NCBI GenBank assembly: GCA_021298555.1 | Contig: JAJTGE010000001.1 | Location: 63,445 to 127,444, forward strand | Direction: 5' to 3' | Source: Oxalobacteraceae bacterium | Lineage (GTDB): Bacteria > Pseudomonadota > Gammaproteobacteria > Burkholderiales > Burkholderiaceae_D | DNA: 64,000 bases | Shown here: positions 49,766-59,388 of the stretch, piece after piece | Layout of the letters: each line of letters opens with the position of its first letter | Position numbering within the stretch: position 1 is the first letter of the stretch | Position numbers and translations under genes: made by a program | The notes under the pieces: generated by a model | What the model saw: the letters and a program-made list of their open reading frames with translations, nothing else | Databases searched by the model: none | What the model was told of the DNA's origin: nothing

Positions 49766-50697
49766 ATACTCCGGTCGAAAAATTATTTATTGATGCTGCC
49801 AGCAATCGGCATTTAGATTGGCTAGAGTCCGAATCTATACACATCATGCGTGAAGTCGCCGCCGAATGTACTAATCCAGCGTTGCTCTTTTCGGGTGGTA
49901 AAGATTCGGTTGTGCTGTTACGACTCGCTGAAAAAGCATTTCGCCCCGGGAAATTTCCTTTTCCTTTAGTTCATATTGATACTGGCCACAATTTTGAAGA
50001 AGTCATTCGTTTTCGTGATCATCGTGTGGCTGAACTCGACGAGCGATTAATCGTAGGCTCAGTTGAAGATTCCATTAAGCGTGGAACGGTGCGCTTGCGT
50101 AATCCGCAAACTGATTCACGTAACGCAGCGCAAGCAGTTACGCTGCTTGAAACGATTGCGCAGCATAAATTTGATGCCTGTATCGGCGGCGCACGTCGCG
50201 ATGAAGAAAAAGCGCGTGCTAAAGAACGTATTTTTTCTTTTCGCGACGACTTTGGTCAGTGGAACCCAAAAGCACAGCGCCCTGAATTATGGGATTTGTA
50301 TAATACGCGCGTGCACCCCGGTGAAAACATGCGTGTATTCCCCATCTCTAACTGGACTGAGCTCGATGTGTGGCAATACATCGCCAGAGAAAAACTCGAA
50401 CTACCCACGATTTATTTCGCCCACGAACGCGAGGTTATTCCGCGCAATGGTTTGTTGGTACCGCTGACTCCACTAACGCCAGCACATGAGGGTGAAACAG
50501 TCGAAAAACGCAGTGTGCGTTTCCGCACTGTTGGCGATATTTCATGTACATGCCCTGTGGCTTCTACGGCGTCAACTGTTAACCAAATTATTGCGGAAAC
50601 AGCCATCACTCAAATTACCGAGCGTGGCGCAACCCGCATGGATGATCAGACCTCTGAGGCGTCCATGGAAAAGCGCAAAAAAGAAGGATATTTCTAA
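49762..50697 (+). CDS. cysD: Sulfate adenylyltransferase small subunit CysD
   Basis: CysD makes APS from sulfate and ATP, with CysN GTP hydrolysis driving the reaction. The 311-residue protein has the PP-loop FSGGKDSVVLLRLAEKAF, then FPLVHIDTGHNFEEV and the DACIGGARRDEEKARAKER stretch. The C-terminus ends in MEKRKKEGYF, as in E. coli CysD. It overlaps cysH by 4 bp and cysN by one base. Confidence 0.97.
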   Translation: MNTPVEKLFIDAASNRHLDWLESESIHIMREVAAECTNPALLFSGGKDSVVLLRLAEKAFRPGKFPFPLVHIDTGHNFEEVIRFRDHRVAELDERLIVGSVEDSIKRGTVRLRNPQTDSRNAAQAVTLLETIAQHKFDACIGGARRDEEKARAKERIFSFRDDFGQWNPKAQRPELWDLYNTRVHPGENMRVFPISNWTELDVWQYIAREKLELPTIYFAHEREVIPRNGLLVPLTPLTPAHEGETVEKRSVRFRTVGDISCTCPVASTASTVNQIIAETAITQITERGATRMDDQTSEASMEKRKKEGYF

Positions 50698-52025
50698 TGA
50701 ATGCTGTCGTGGATACAACCAGCCTGCATAGCAACTCGCAATCGCACGATAGAGGCATGCTGCGCTTTATTACGGCCGGGTCAGTGGATGATGGAAAAAG
50801 TACATTGATAGGCAGACTGCTGTTTGACAGCAAAGGTATTTTTGCCGATCAGCTCGATGCTATTTCCCGTGCACGTCACAAGCGTACTGTGGGTGACATG
50901 GTTGATCTGTCATTACTGACCGATGGTCTTGAAGCTGAACGCGAACAAGGTATCACTATCGATGTGGCCTATCGCTACTTTGCCACACCAAAGCGAAAAT
51001 TCATTATCGCTGATGCACCAGGTCATGAGCAGTACACTCGTAATATGGTGACAGGTGCGTCAACAGCCGATGCAGTCATCATCTTGATTGATGTATCTAA
51101 AGTCGATATATCTGCTGAGGGTCAAGCCAAATTGCTGATACAAACAAAACGCCATTCGACTATCGCGAAATTACTTCAGATACAGCATGTCATTGTGGCA
51201 GTCAACAAGATGGATCTGATCAATTACGATCAAACTGTCTATAACCACATTGTGTCGTCGTATCAGCAATTTGCCGAGCAATTGGGTTTAAAAGACATAC
51301 ACCCCATACCTTTGTCTGCGCTTGCGGGTGATAACGTTGTTACACGCAGTGAAAAAATGGCTTGGTATTCAGGACCCACACTAATAGAGCTACTTGAATC
51401 ATTATCCGTTTATGACGATGAGCACCAAGCGGCATTTCGTTTTCCGGTGCAGCTGGTGGCACGTCACAATGGTCATGAAGCGAATGACTTTCGCGGCTAC
51501 ATGGGCCGGATAGAGTCTGGCACGGTACACAAAGGCGATGTGCTGGTAGTACAGCCCTCGGGCCAACGTGCAACGGTTAAAGACATTTTGACTCTGGATG
51601 GTTCGCTACCGACGGCTTCCGCAGGAAAATCTATTACCTTGCTGCTCGATGAGTATTTAGATATTTCACGCGGCGATATGCTGGTATCCGCCGATGCTCC
51701 TGCGAGCTTACTTAAAAATTTCAGCGCCGATGTATGCTGGCTATCGGAAGAACCTTTGGACCTTGGCAGAAAATACTGGCTTAAACACACCACTCGTCAG
51801 GTCGCTGCCAAAGTGACTGCCATAGACTCACTGTTAAACATCAACACTCAGCAAGCTGACGCGGGCACAGAACTCAAGCTCAATGGTATAGGCCGGATAC
51901 GACTGACGGTTCAGCAACCTCTAGCCGCTGACTCGTATGACGACATACGCGCCACCGGCAGCTTCATACTGATCGATGAAATCTCGCATCAGACCGTGGC
52001 CGCTGGCATGATACGGCTAGACTAA
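50697..52025 (+). CDS. cysN: Sulfate adenylyltransferase large subunit CysN
   Basis: CysN is an EF-Tu-like GTPase that powers APS synthesis by CysD. The 442-residue protein shows the P-loop GSVDDGKSTLIGRLL, the switch region EREQGITIDVAYRYF, the G3 DAPGHEQY and G4 NKMD, then two beta-barrel domains. It ends with no APS kinase domain. The start overlaps the cysD stop (TAATG). Confidence 0.97.
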   Translation: MNAVVDTTSLHSNSQSHDRGMLRFITAGSVDDGKSTLIGRLLFDSKGIFADQLDAISRARHKRTVGDMVDLSLLTDGLEAEREQGITIDVAYRYFATPKRKFIIADAPGHEQYTRNMVTGASTADAVIILIDVSKVDISAEGQAKLLIQTKRHSTIAKLLQIQHVIVAVNKMDLINYDQTVYNHIVSSYQQFAEQLGLKDIHPIPLSALAGDNVVTRSEKMAWYSGPTLIELLESLSVYDDEHQAAFRFPVQLVARHNGHEANDFRGYMGRIESGTVHKGDVLVVQPSGQRATVKDILTLDGSLPTASAGKSITLLLDEYLDISRGDMLVSADAPASLLKNFSADVCWLSEEPLDLGRKYWLKHTTRQVAAKVTAIDSLLNINTQQADAGTELKLNGIGRIRLTVQQPLAADSYDDIRATGSFILIDEISHQTVAAGMIRLD

Positions 52026-52034
52026 TTCCACGCC

Positions 52035-52778
52035 ATGCAGGATTTGCTTGCCAGGCCCGTTCTACCGCACGCTGGCAAGGTCTGGCTAATAGGCGCAGGG
52101 CCAGGTGCAATCGACTTAATCACCGTTCGCGGTGCAGCCCTCCTAGGTCAAGCAGAGGTCGTGCTGCATGACGCGCTAGTGACTTCTGAAATACTCGGGC
52201 TGTGCTCACAAGCGCACCTGGTATCGGTAGGCAAACGCAGTGGTCAACGTTCTACCGCTCAAACCGTCATCAATCAACAACTCATCGCTTGTGCCAGACG
52301 TTTTGAACGTGTGGTTCGTTTAAAAGGTGGCGATCCTATGTTGTTCGGCCGGGCCGATGAAGAACTCCGCGCTTTGGAATCTGCCGATATCCGCTATGAG
52401 ATTGTGCCGGGCATTACGACTGCATTTGCAGCAGCTGCAGCCATATGCCAGCCCTTAACTAAACGTGGCGTAGCGCGTAATGTCGCGTTTTTCACATCCA
52501 CTACTGCAAAGGGAGAAACAGATGAAGCTGCCTTGCCGAGTTGTGACACTCTGATTCAATACATGGGTGGACATGAAGCCATCTCCACTGCCAAACGTTT
52601 ACTTGCCGTCGGCAAATCGCCAGACACGCCTGTCATTGCCATAGAAAATGTGAGTCGCACGAATCAAAAAGTAATGCGTATGACGCTTATACACATGGCG
52701 CAGGGATTACCCGATTGTTCAGGACCTGTACTGGTGATGATAGGTGAGGCACTGCGAGCACGGATTAAGGACAGCTGA
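52035..52778 (+). CDS. cobA: Uroporphyrinogen-III C-methyltransferase CobA
   Basis: CobA (SUMT) methylates uroporphyrinogen III twice to precorrin-2, on the path to siroheme needed by CysI. The 247-residue protein has VWLIGAGPGAIDLITVRGA, VVRLKGGDPMLFGRADEE and YEIVPGITTAFAAAA. It is the methyltransferase alone, not a CysG fusion. It follows cysN by 9 bp at the end of the cys run, and the ferrochelatase-type gene cbiX faces it. Confidence 0.94.
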   Translation: MQDLLARPVLPHAGKVWLIGAGPGAIDLITVRGAALLGQAEVVLHDALVTSEILGLCSQAHLVSVGKRSGQRSTAQTVINQQLIACARRFERVVRLKGGDPMLFGRADEELRALESADIRYEIVPGITTAFAAAAAICQPLTKRGVARNVAFFTSTTAKGETDEAALPSCDTLIQYMGGHEAISTAKRLLAVGKSPDTPVIAIENVSRTNQKVMRMTLIHMAQGLPDCSGPVLVMIGEALRARIKDS

Positions 52779-52804
52779 GCAAGCCATACACCACTGAAAA
52801 GAGA

Positions 52805-53182
52805 TTATTCTGCAATCGTGCGCAAGCAGTAATCGGCAATACTTTCCTGCACAGACTCGTCTTCTCCGACCGCATGTGAGAGATGGATTTCAATATCTGG
52901 AAATGTCGCTCGCAGCTCATCTAGCAAAGGCGGCAAATCGCGCAGTACATGACCACCCTGACCAAGAAATACGGGCACAACGCTAATTTTTTTGTGACCC
53001 TCCTGCACCAGTTGTGTCACTACTGCCGGTAAGCGTGGCTCCATAAGTTCCAAAAACGCCAATGACACGTTTACATCAGCTCGCTTAGCACGGGCACGTT
53101 CTGCTAAGCGCTCAAATGGTATTGCCCAACGGGGGTCGCGGGCGCCGTGCGCAAATAATACGAGTGCTTGTTTTGTATTCAT
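52805..53182 (-). CDS. cbiX: Short CbiX/SirB-type sirohydrochlorin chelatase
   Basis: CbiX-type chelatases insert cobalt or iron into sirohydrochlorin. The 125-residue protein is the short, single-domain form: LVLFAHGARDPRWAIPFERL with the metal-binding His, VSVVPVFLGQGGHVLRDLP with the second His, and a C-terminal acidic end. With CobA opposite, it likely completes siroheme for CysI; the oxidation step to sirohydrochlorin is not seen here. I chose the ATG at 53182, overlapping the lptG stop by one base. Confidence 0.87.
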   Translation of the reverse strand: MNTKQALVLFAHGARDPRWAIPFERLAERARAKRADVNVSLAFLELMEPRLPAVVTQLVQEGHKKISVVPVFLGQGGHVLRDLPPLLDELRATFPDIEIHLSHAVGEDESVQESIADYCLRTIAE

Positions 53183-54318
53183 TAGTGTCGCTCCACCCAC
53201 CAAAGAGCCGATATTGCCGCTAAAAGAAAACAAGCGCTGGGGGTGACTGCCGTAGCCAACGGCGGCCAGGTATTCAGCAACCCCACATGGGAAAATAAAT
53301 TATTCAGCAAATGAAACGACACACCTATCATGATGCCAATAAAAATTTTGAGCGAGACTCCGCCGCTGCGACTTTGCAGGTAGGCGAATGGCAGGGCCAA
53401 CGCCATCATCACAAAAACAGCCAATGGATAGAGTAGTTTGGTCCACAAAGCGATTTCATAACGCTCGCTACGCTGTTTGTTATCTTCTAAATGCCGACTA
53501 AACTGAGCCAAATCGACTGCCGACATTTTGTTAGGTTCGGCCACCAGAACTGCCATGATTTCGGGGGTAATTTCGGACTGTAACGTAGTGGTCTCAAATT
53601 TTCGGCCAAGAACCATGGCTGGCTGACGTGATCCTACGGGTGAGCGATCGGGCGCAAAACGTAATTCTTCTACATTACTTAATTGCCAACGACCATCCCC
53701 AACAAAACGAGCTTCATCGGAAGAAATAATTGCCATCATCTGCATCTCACGATCAAATTCATAGATCTTTAAAGATCGCAATACACCATCTGTTTCTACT
53801 TTTTTTGCATTTAAAAATCGCGAGCCTGACACGGACTTTCCATCGGACCCCCGAATGACATCCTTGGCCCATAGGCCAGAACGAAACTCTGATGAAATAG
53901 CTGCGCCCATAATGCGCCGCTTAAAATTTTCTGCAAAATCAGAACATCGCGGTGCGACGAATTCGCCAATCACAAACGTCAACACCACTAGCATGATGGA
54001 CACCGGCAACATTAAACGTATCGCTCTTCCCATAGATAAGGAAGAGGCACGCATGACAGTAAATTCCGAACGCGCCGCCAGCTGTGCCATGACATAAATC
54101 GTACCTATGAGCGCCACAATCGGCATCAACTCATAGGCGTAAGCAGGCAGCCCCAAGGTGACGTAAATAAATGCATGCTCGATACGCCAGGCACCACGAC
54201 CTACCGACCGAATCTCGCCCATCATGTCAAAAAAGGCAAATAACGCTAAAAAAGCGACGAGCACAAAAAATACGGCTCGACAAATTTCAATCGTAAAGTA
54301 GCGGCGTAATACTCTCAT
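53182..54318 (-). CDS. lptG: LPS export permease LptG
   Basis: LptG is one of the two permease subunits of the LptB2FG transporter that extracts lipopolysaccharide from the inner membrane. The 378-residue protein has three N-terminal membrane segments, a periplasmic beta-jellyroll domain (about 125-270), and three C-terminal segments (LLYPLAVFVMMALALPFAYL, IFIGIMIGVSFHLLNNLFSH). It begins inside the lptF stop by one base. Confidence 0.94.
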   Translation of the reverse strand: MRVLRRYFTIEICRAVFFVLVAFLALFAFFDMMGEIRSVGRGAWRIEHAFIYVTLGLPAYAYELMPIVALIGTIYVMAQLAARSEFTVMRASSLSMGRAIRLMLPVSIMLVVLTFVIGEFVAPRCSDFAENFKRRIMGAAISSEFRSGLWAKDVIRGSDGKSVSGSRFLNAKKVETDGVLRSLKIYEFDREMQMMAIISSDEARFVGDGRWQLSNVEELRFAPDRSPVGSRQPAMVLGRKFETTTLQSEITPEIMAVLVAEPNKMSAVDLAQFSRHLEDNKQRSERYEIALWTKLLYPLAVFVMMALALPFAYLQSRSGGVSLKIFIGIMIGVSFHLLNNLFSHVGLLNTWPPLATAVTPSACFLLAAISALWWVERH

Positions 54319-55448
54319 CAGGTCGTTGTCCTTTTAAGTGCAAATAACTGTCGCCCAAGGATGAGTAAAGCCATAGGATGCCAACGACTATTCGTGTTGT
54401 TACGCCAGAAAAATAGCACTGAAATCACCAGCAAAGCGGATAAATGGAGCGGCCACCAGGCTGAAGTAAAGGAGAGCCTGCCCTGACCTACCGCCGCTTG
54501 CACTATGCCCACTGAATTCAAGTACGAGACAGCCAGAACTAAGGCAATCATGAGGTTGAGTGTGCGTCCACGACGCGGATTAACAAAACCTAGGGGTATT
54601 GCTAACAACATCTGCAATAAGCACATTACAGGCAACGAAACTCGCCAGAGTAGTTCTGCCATATTAGAAGGATTAGGGGATTCAATTAACGATCGCGTTG
54701 ATAAAACGCGTGCTGATTTATTGTCGGTTAATTCGCGTTGCGAGCTTGAAACCACGATTACATAGCGACCAAAATCCATCGTCTGAAAATCGGGTGACCC
54801 GGGCGTTCCATCGTATCGATGACCATTACGCAGCTCAAGTAGTTTGTCGCCTCGTTGGTCCAAAATGACTGAGCCTTCTTGCGCCACTACCACGCTGCTG
54901 TTTTTACCTTGGGACTGACTTACAAAGACATTTTCAACTTTGCTAGTATCGGACGAAAGTCCCTCGACAAAAAATATTCTATCGCCTGATGCGGATTCTT
55001 GAAATTTTCCTGGTGATATACGCGAAATATCTTCGCGATTGCGGAATGTCTCTTTATATTCAGCAGAGAGCCGACTAGCCCAAGGAGTTAGCCATAGCGA
55101 CAGTGATGCCGTTAATAAAACTATGGGCATACCTATGGACATGATGGGTCGTATCCAACGCATGAGCGATAAACCCGACGCAAACCACACTATCATTTCT
55201 GAATCTTGATAGCTACGTGCCACCACCAACAAGACGGAAATAAAGGCCGTTAGCGAAAGAATCACAGGAAGGTAAATCAACGCTGCAAAACCCAGCAATG
55301 CGACCACATCGCCAGTGGCGACTCTGCCGCCCGCTGCATCGCCCAGTATCCGTATAAGCATCACGGTAATGACGATGGTGAACAGTGTTGTGAAGACCGC
55401 GCCGACCGTATTAAGCAGTTCGCGGCGTATTGCGCGCTGAAAAATCAT
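54318..55448 (-). CDS. lptF: LPS export permease LptF
   Basis: LptF pairs with LptG in the LPS transporter. I chose the ATG at 55448 (MIFQRAIRREL), which is the typical LptF N-terminus and gives 376 residues; longer in-frame starts run into the divergent pepA. Three N-terminal membrane segments, a periplasmic domain with the ISPGKFQESASGDRIFFVEG stretch split over its strands, and three C-terminal segments (VMCLLQMLLAIPLGFVNPR) are visible. It overlaps lptG by one base and is divergent from pepA over only 37 bp. Confidence 0.94.
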   Translation of the reverse strand: MIFQRAIRRELLNTVGAVFTTLFTIVITVMLIRILGDAAGGRVATGDVVALLGFAALIYLPVILSLTAFISVLLVVARSYQDSEMIVWFASGLSLMRWIRPIMSIGMPIVLLTASLSLWLTPWASRLSAEYKETFRNREDISRISPGKFQESASGDRIFFVEGLSSDTSKVENVFVSQSQGKNSSVVVAQEGSVILDQRGDKLLELRNGHRYDGTPGSPDFQTMDFGRYVIVVSSSQRELTDNKSARVLSTRSLIESPNPSNMAELLWRVSLPVMCLLQMLLAIPLGFVNPRRGRTLNLMIALVLAVSYLNSVGIVQAAVGQGRLSFTSAWWPLHLSALLVISVLFFWRNNTNSRWHPMALLILGRQLFALKRTTT

Positions 55449-55456
55449 TCGGGGTC

Positions 55457-55462
55457 TATAAT
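55457..55462 (+). promoter_or_regulatory. -10 element for pepA
   Basis: A perfect TATAAT stands 24 bases ahead of the pepA ATG at 55486, which would give a leader of about 17 bases holding AAAAAGGAG. No clear -35 is seen at the normal distance; TTGCGC at 55430-55435 is too far away by four bases. Confidence 0.5.
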
Positions 55463-55485
55463 TACCTAGATAAAAAGGAGCGCTC

Positions 55486-56985
55486 ATGGACTTTAGCATA
55501 AAAGCTTTTAATACAAAAAACGCAATCGCAGAGCACAAATCATCGTGCATAGCGGTCGGAATATATGAAGGTGGCAAACTCAGCGCCTCGGCCAAGGCAC
55601 TCGACCTCAAGGGCGTATTGACTACGGCTGTCAAAACTGGGGATATCACCGGTAAAGCGGGAACAACCCTGCTAGTTCATCGCGCCGGCGAAGCAGCCAA
55701 GCGCGTATTGTTGGTGGGTCTGGGTGCGGAGGATGCCGTATCTGACCGTAATTTCATTTCTGCAATTCAGTCAGTATCGCGAGTGTTCTCTCATTTAGGC
55801 GCTAGCGATGCCATGCTCGCGCTACCGCTCGACTGCGTCAAAGGGCGCGACGCGCACTGGGCAATACGAACATTGATACCCATCCTGCGAGAAAGCGTAT
55901 TCCGTGCTGATAGCTTGAAAAGCAAGAAGGACGACACGCCTACAGGTGTTCGCAAAATCACTCTGCTGGTAGCTGAAGCTAATTCGGCCACACGTCACAC
56001 CTTAAAGCAGGCAGTTGCTGTCGCCAATGGCTTGGATTTAGCCAAGACACTAGGCAATCTGCCACCGAATATTTGTACTCCGACGTATTTGGCTACAACA
56101 GCCAAGCAGATCGCTCGTGAGGTGGGGTTAGGTGTAGAGGTACTCGATCGCAAGCAACTTGAAGCACTCAAGATGGGTAGCTTTCTGTCGGTTACCAACG
56201 GTAGTGATCAACCACCCAAGTTTATTATTCTTAAACACCAGGGCGGCAAGGCTAAAGATGCGCCTGTGGTTTTAGTTGGTAAGGGTATTACTTTCGATAC
56301 TGGCGGTATTTCACTCAAGCCCGGTGGCGGCATGGATGAGATGAAATACGATATGTGCGGAGCTGCGTCTGTACTCGGAACCATGCAAGCCGTGGGTGAA
56401 ATGGAATTACCTCTGAACGTCATAGGCATCATCCCAGCCTGCGAAAACATGCCTTCGGGTAGCGCCACTCGCCCCGGCGACATAGTCACCTCTATGTCAG
56501 GTCAGACCATAGAAATTCTTAATACCGATGCTGAAGGGCGCTTAATATTGTGTGATGCCCTCACCTATGCCGAGCGTTTCAAACCAGCGTGCGTGATTGA
56601 TATCGCTACACTCACCGGTGCGTGCATCACAGCGCTGGGTCATCACAATACGGGGCTCTTTACTCGTCACGATAAAGCACATGATGCTTTAGCGGATGAA
56701 TTACTTGCAGCCGGCAAATACTCCCATGACACTGCATGGCGTATGCCTATCGAAGAAGCCTACAACGAACAGTTGAAATCTAATTTCGCAGACATGGCCA
56801 ACATTGGTGGACCACCCGCCGGCAGCATCACTGCCGCGTGTTTCCTTGAGCGCTACACCCGCAAATACACCTGGGCTCATTTGGACATTGCAGGTACTGC
56901 CTGGAAGAGTGGCGGCGCCAAAGGATCGACTGGCAGACCCATTCCGATGCTGACTACCTTTCTGATAGACCGCGCTGAAGGCTAA
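55486..56985 (+). CDS. pepA: Leucyl aminopeptidase PepA
   Basis: PepA (M17 family) is a hexameric two-metal aminopeptidase; in some bacteria it also binds DNA. The 499-residue protein has the hallmark [18 protein letters not shown], the metal-ligand stretch [20 protein letters not shown] with the Lys, and the LATLTGA-like [15 protein letters not shown]. The start is supported by AAAAAGGAG. It is the usual divergent neighbour of lptFG in proteobacteria. Confidence 0.97.
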   Translation: MDFSIKAFNTKNAIAEHKSSCIAVGIYEGGKLSASAKALDLKGVLTTAVKTGDITGKAGTTLLVHRAGEAAKRVLLVGLGAEDAVSDRNFISAIQSVSRVFSHLGASDAMLALPLDCVKGRDAHWAIRTLIPILRESVFRADSLKSKKDDTPTGVRKITLLVAEANSATRHTLKQAVAVANGLDLAKTLGNLPPNICTPTYLATTAKQIAREVGLGVEVLDRKQLEALKMGSFLSVTNGSDQPPKFIILKHQGGKAKDAPVVLVGKGITFDTGGISLKPGGGMDEMKYDMCGAASVLGTMQAVGEMELPLNVIGIIPACENMPSGSATRPGDIVTSMSGQTIEILNTDAEGRLILCDALTYAERFKPACVIDIATLTGACITALGHHNTGLFTRHDKAHDALADELLAAGKYSHDTAWRMPIEEAYNEQLKSNFADMANIGGPPAGSITAACFLERYTRKYTWAHLDIAGTAWKSGGAKGSTGRPIPMLTTFLIDRAEG

Positions 56986-57004
56986 TCCCTTACCAACCCC
57001 TTAT

Positions 57005-57043
57005 CTGCGGATCGTTGCTCGTCACCGATCCGCAGAGTCGTTT
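57005..57043 (+). terminator. Probable terminator after pepA
   Basis: CTGCGGATCG (57005-57014) and CGATCCGCAG (57026-57035) form a perfect 10-bp stem with an 11-base loop. The tail agtcgtttt has only a short T run, so efficiency may be modest. Confidence 0.65.
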
Positions 57044-57064
57044 TGATCTCCAACTTCGCTTTTT

Positions 57065-57829
57065 ATGAAACTCGCCACCTGGAACGTCAACTCACTTAAA
57101 GTTCGTTTGCCGCAGGTTGTGCAATGGCTGGAAAATAATCCCGTCGATGTACTCTGCTTGCAAGAAACCAAGATGACGGACGATAAATTTCCACAGGCTG
57201 AAATAGAAGCACTGGGCTACCACGTCGCTTTCAGCGGTCAAAAAACGTATAACGGTGTGGCCATACTGTCGCGTCTGCCCATGACCGATGTAGTGAAAAA
57301 TAATCCCTTGTTTGATGATGAACAACAACGCATCATTAGTGCCACGATTGATGGCATACGCGTTATTTGCGCCTATGTGCCCAATGGTCAAGCCGTCGGC
57401 ACAGATAAGTACGCCTATAAACTTAGCTGGCTGGACGCGTTGTCACGCTGGCTGGAAACTGAATTACAAAAATATCCCAATCTGGCCATTCTTGGTGACT
57501 ACAACATTGCGCCAGCGGATGAGGATGTACATGATCCCATCGCCTGGAAAGATCAGGTCTTGTGTTCAGACGAAGAGCGTGCCGCGTTTAAACGCCTATG
57601 CGCATTGCCTCTGGTAGATTCATTCCGAATGTTTCCGCAAGCTGAGAAAAGTTATAGCTGGTGGGATTATCGTCAGATGGCTTTCAGGCGTAACCGAGGT
57701 GTGCGCATAGACCATGTTCTGCTATCTGCGCCACTCGCTGCACGCTGCACGGCCTGTGAGATAGACAAGCTGCCCAGAAAATGGGAACAACCTTCAGACC
57801 ACACACCAGTGGTTGCTACTCTGAGCTAA
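57065..57829 (+). CDS. xthA: Exodeoxyribonuclease III XthA
   Basis: XthA is the AP endonuclease and 3'-5' exonuclease of base-excision repair. The 254-residue protein has the EEP-fold motifs MKLATWNVNSLKVRLPQVV, LQETKMTDDKFP with the catalytic Glu, LGDYNIAPADEDVHDP, and the C-terminal WWDYRQMAFRRNRGVRIDHV and SDHTPVVATL. Its stop overlaps that of the convergent AbiEii-like gene by 4 bp. Confidence 0.95.
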   Translation: MKLATWNVNSLKVRLPQVVQWLENNPVDVLCLQETKMTDDKFPQAEIEALGYHVAFSGQKTYNGVAILSRLPMTDVVKNNPLFDDEQQRIISATIDGIRVICAYVPNGQAVGTDKYAYKLSWLDALSRWLETELQKYPNLAILGDYNIAPADEDVHDPIAWKDQVLCSDEERAAFKRLCALPLVDSFRMFPQAEKSYSWWDYRQMAFRRNRGVRIDHVLLSAPLAARCTACEIDKLPRKWEQPSDHTPVVATLS

Positions 57830-58878
57830 TTTACTGGCCTAGCGGTTGCTACAGCTTTAGCTATATCCTCTGGTTTGATTAAAGCCAACGTGGCTAGTAG
57901 TGCTTTTGAAAAAACATGCAATGCTTCTTCAAAACTTGGTGTGTTTGCCGGAGAGTCATAAACCATATCTGCTACAAAAAACTCGTATTGATTCTTTAAA
58001 TGTTTACTATCACCTGCCCAACTAAGCGCATCGGTTAATTGAGCCAACGGTGCCGAAAAAAACTGAGGATGCTGACTTCGAAATTCAACCGCGTCATTAA
58101 CAATGACATCTGACAACATTCGGGCGAAAAATTCAGAATCTGACAGTGCCGCCGGATCACTCTGAATAATTTGATGCACGTCGTAAAGATGACGTACCAG
58201 CGCTTTATCCCAGTCCAAAGAAGTATTCAAGGCTTTATCGTTAGTTTCTTTTTGGAGTTGGAATGCCAAGCGGCGAGGAAATGACACCAGCTTCTCTGCT
58301 ATGGCCTCTTGCATAGAAACGCATTCAATTTCAATCGGTGATACATATGAACCCAAAATTAGCTTATCAAGTAGCAAGCCTACGCTGCGCGATTCTGAAG
58401 GAGCTCTCAGGTTTGAGTGATTGAATTCAAGCAGAAGGTGGGGACGTAATGATGAGGGTTTGGAAAAAGCCGATTCATACTCCACATCGATACCTGAGTA
58501 ACTATTACTATCCTGCGAACGACGCGTAATAGAATTTTTTCCAAAGCCGCCAGCTTCCAAGGCACTGATCACCATTTTGACAAATATACTGAGCTTGCGC
58601 CTTAAAGCAGCCTTGGGTAACTGGGCTGTTGCTGCAGTAGGGACTAGCTTGAAGTCAACGTCCTCAGACATTCGGTGCAAAATCCCGTAGGCTTTTGACA
58701 AACACGTCCCCCCACAAAAAACAAATCGAAAATCTGGCGATGGTGGCAGCGCTTGAATCAGGGTAATTGCATCTAAAACAAAATAGTCCTTTTCAAGCGC
58801 AAACCCAGGTAAGGAAAACATCGATTCAGCTTCAAAATCTGAAATCCTTTCGATGAGATCCGCGGGTAATTTTTTCAC
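57826..58878 (-). CDS. AbiEii-type nucleotidyltransferase toxin
   Basis: AbiEii toxins are nucleotidyltransferases of the type IV AbiE toxin-antitoxin systems, which arrest growth and can protect against phage. The 350-residue protein has the fold signature FVFCGGTCLSKAYGI then MSEDVDFKL (GGT with downstream E-D-x-D), and a conserved Lys/Arg-rich stretch EKLVSFPRRLAFQL in the expected middle region. It starts inside the stop of the AbiEi-like gene by 4 bp, the typical abiEi-abiEii order. Its stop touches xthA, so insertion left almost no spacer. Confidence 0.87.
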   Translation of the reverse strand: MKKLPADLIERISDFEAESMFSLPGFALEKDYFVLDAITLIQALPPSPDFRFVFCGGTCLSKAYGILHRMSEDVDFKLVPTAATAQLPKAALRRKLSIFVKMVISALEAGGFGKNSITRRSQDSNSYSGIDVEYESAFSKPSSLRPHLLLEFNHSNLRAPSESRSVGLLLDKLILGSYVSPIEIECVSMQEAIAEKLVSFPRRLAFQLQKETNDKALNTSLDWDKALVRHLYDVHQIIQSDPAALSDSEFFARMLSDVIVNDAVEFRSQHPQFFSAPLAQLTDALSWAGDSKHLKNQYEFFVADMVYDSPANTPSFEEALHVFSKALLATLALIKPEDIAKAVATARPVN

Positions 58879-59282
58879 ACTTCGTACCGAATTGATTTGT
58901 TACCAAAACCTATGCGTCGCGTAACCCGGGAACTACCCACATTTACTACCGTGGACATGGGCATTTGAGTGGTCTTGCCATCCCTATAGTCTTTCGCGGA
59001 AGCTCCCAGCTCAGGATTGACACCCAGCTTGGTTAGCGCCTCCAAACCAATTTCAATCAGCGGCACAACGGGAACAGGCTTGCCAGTCAGAGTGCTTTGC
59101 TTGGCTTTGACATACAGCCCATAGCCAGCCTTAACAAGTAAACCCTTTTTGATTGCACTTCTCAGTGCCCTTCCAACTTGATCATAGCCGCCAAATTTGT
59201 CGAAATCTTTACGCAAAAAAACCTTAGCCGCAGAGCGCCGCAAGCTCATCTCTATCCGCTCTTCCAGAGTCATTTTAGGCAT
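58875..59282 (-). CDS. AbiEi-type antitoxin (DUF6088-like)
   Basis: The 135-residue protein is the expected antitoxin and autorepressor. It shows a basic winged-helix N-terminus (FLRKDFDKFGGYDQVGRALR, KKGLLVKAGYGLYVKA), the AbiEi/DUF6088 pattern in which a wing ends in GLYVK, and the stretch GKTTQMPMSTVVNV. I chose the ATG at 59282 (MPKMTLEER) with GTGGAAA upstream; an in-frame start at 59306 would lie inside the operator. It is co-translated with the toxin gene. Confidence 0.82.
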   Translation of the reverse strand: MPKMTLEERIEMSLRRSAAKVFLRKDFDKFGGYDQVGRALRSAIKKGLLVKAGYGLYVKAKQSTLTGKPVPVVPLIEIGLEALTKLGVNPELGASAKDYRDGKTTQMPMSTVVNVGSSRVTRRIGFGNKSIRYEV

Positions 59283-59292
59283 GATTTTTCCA

Positions 59293-59344
59293 CAAAAATA
59301 CGACATTAGTGTCGTATTTTTGCGGAATTTTGCTAACGTGTCAA
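59293..59344 (-). promoter_or_regulatory. Promoter and operator of the AbiE-like pair
   Basis: A 13-bp perfect inverted repeat, CAAAAATACGACA (59293-59305) and TGTCGTATTTTTG (59310-59322), has a 4-base centre. On the - strand a perfect -35 TTGACA (59339-59344) is 17 bases from a -10-like AAAAAT (59316-59321), which lies inside one arm. The repeat ends 11 bases before the antitoxin ATG, so antitoxin binding would block transcription. Confidence 0.82.
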
Positions 59345-59388
59345 TTAGTCTGCAGAAAGGTGATTTAGCCTGCGATTGAGATGACTAA

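Noticed and set aside
55449-55649. Extended N-terminus of LptF
   Set aside because: The extra residues are antisense to pepA, and the MIFQRAIRREL start matches the family.
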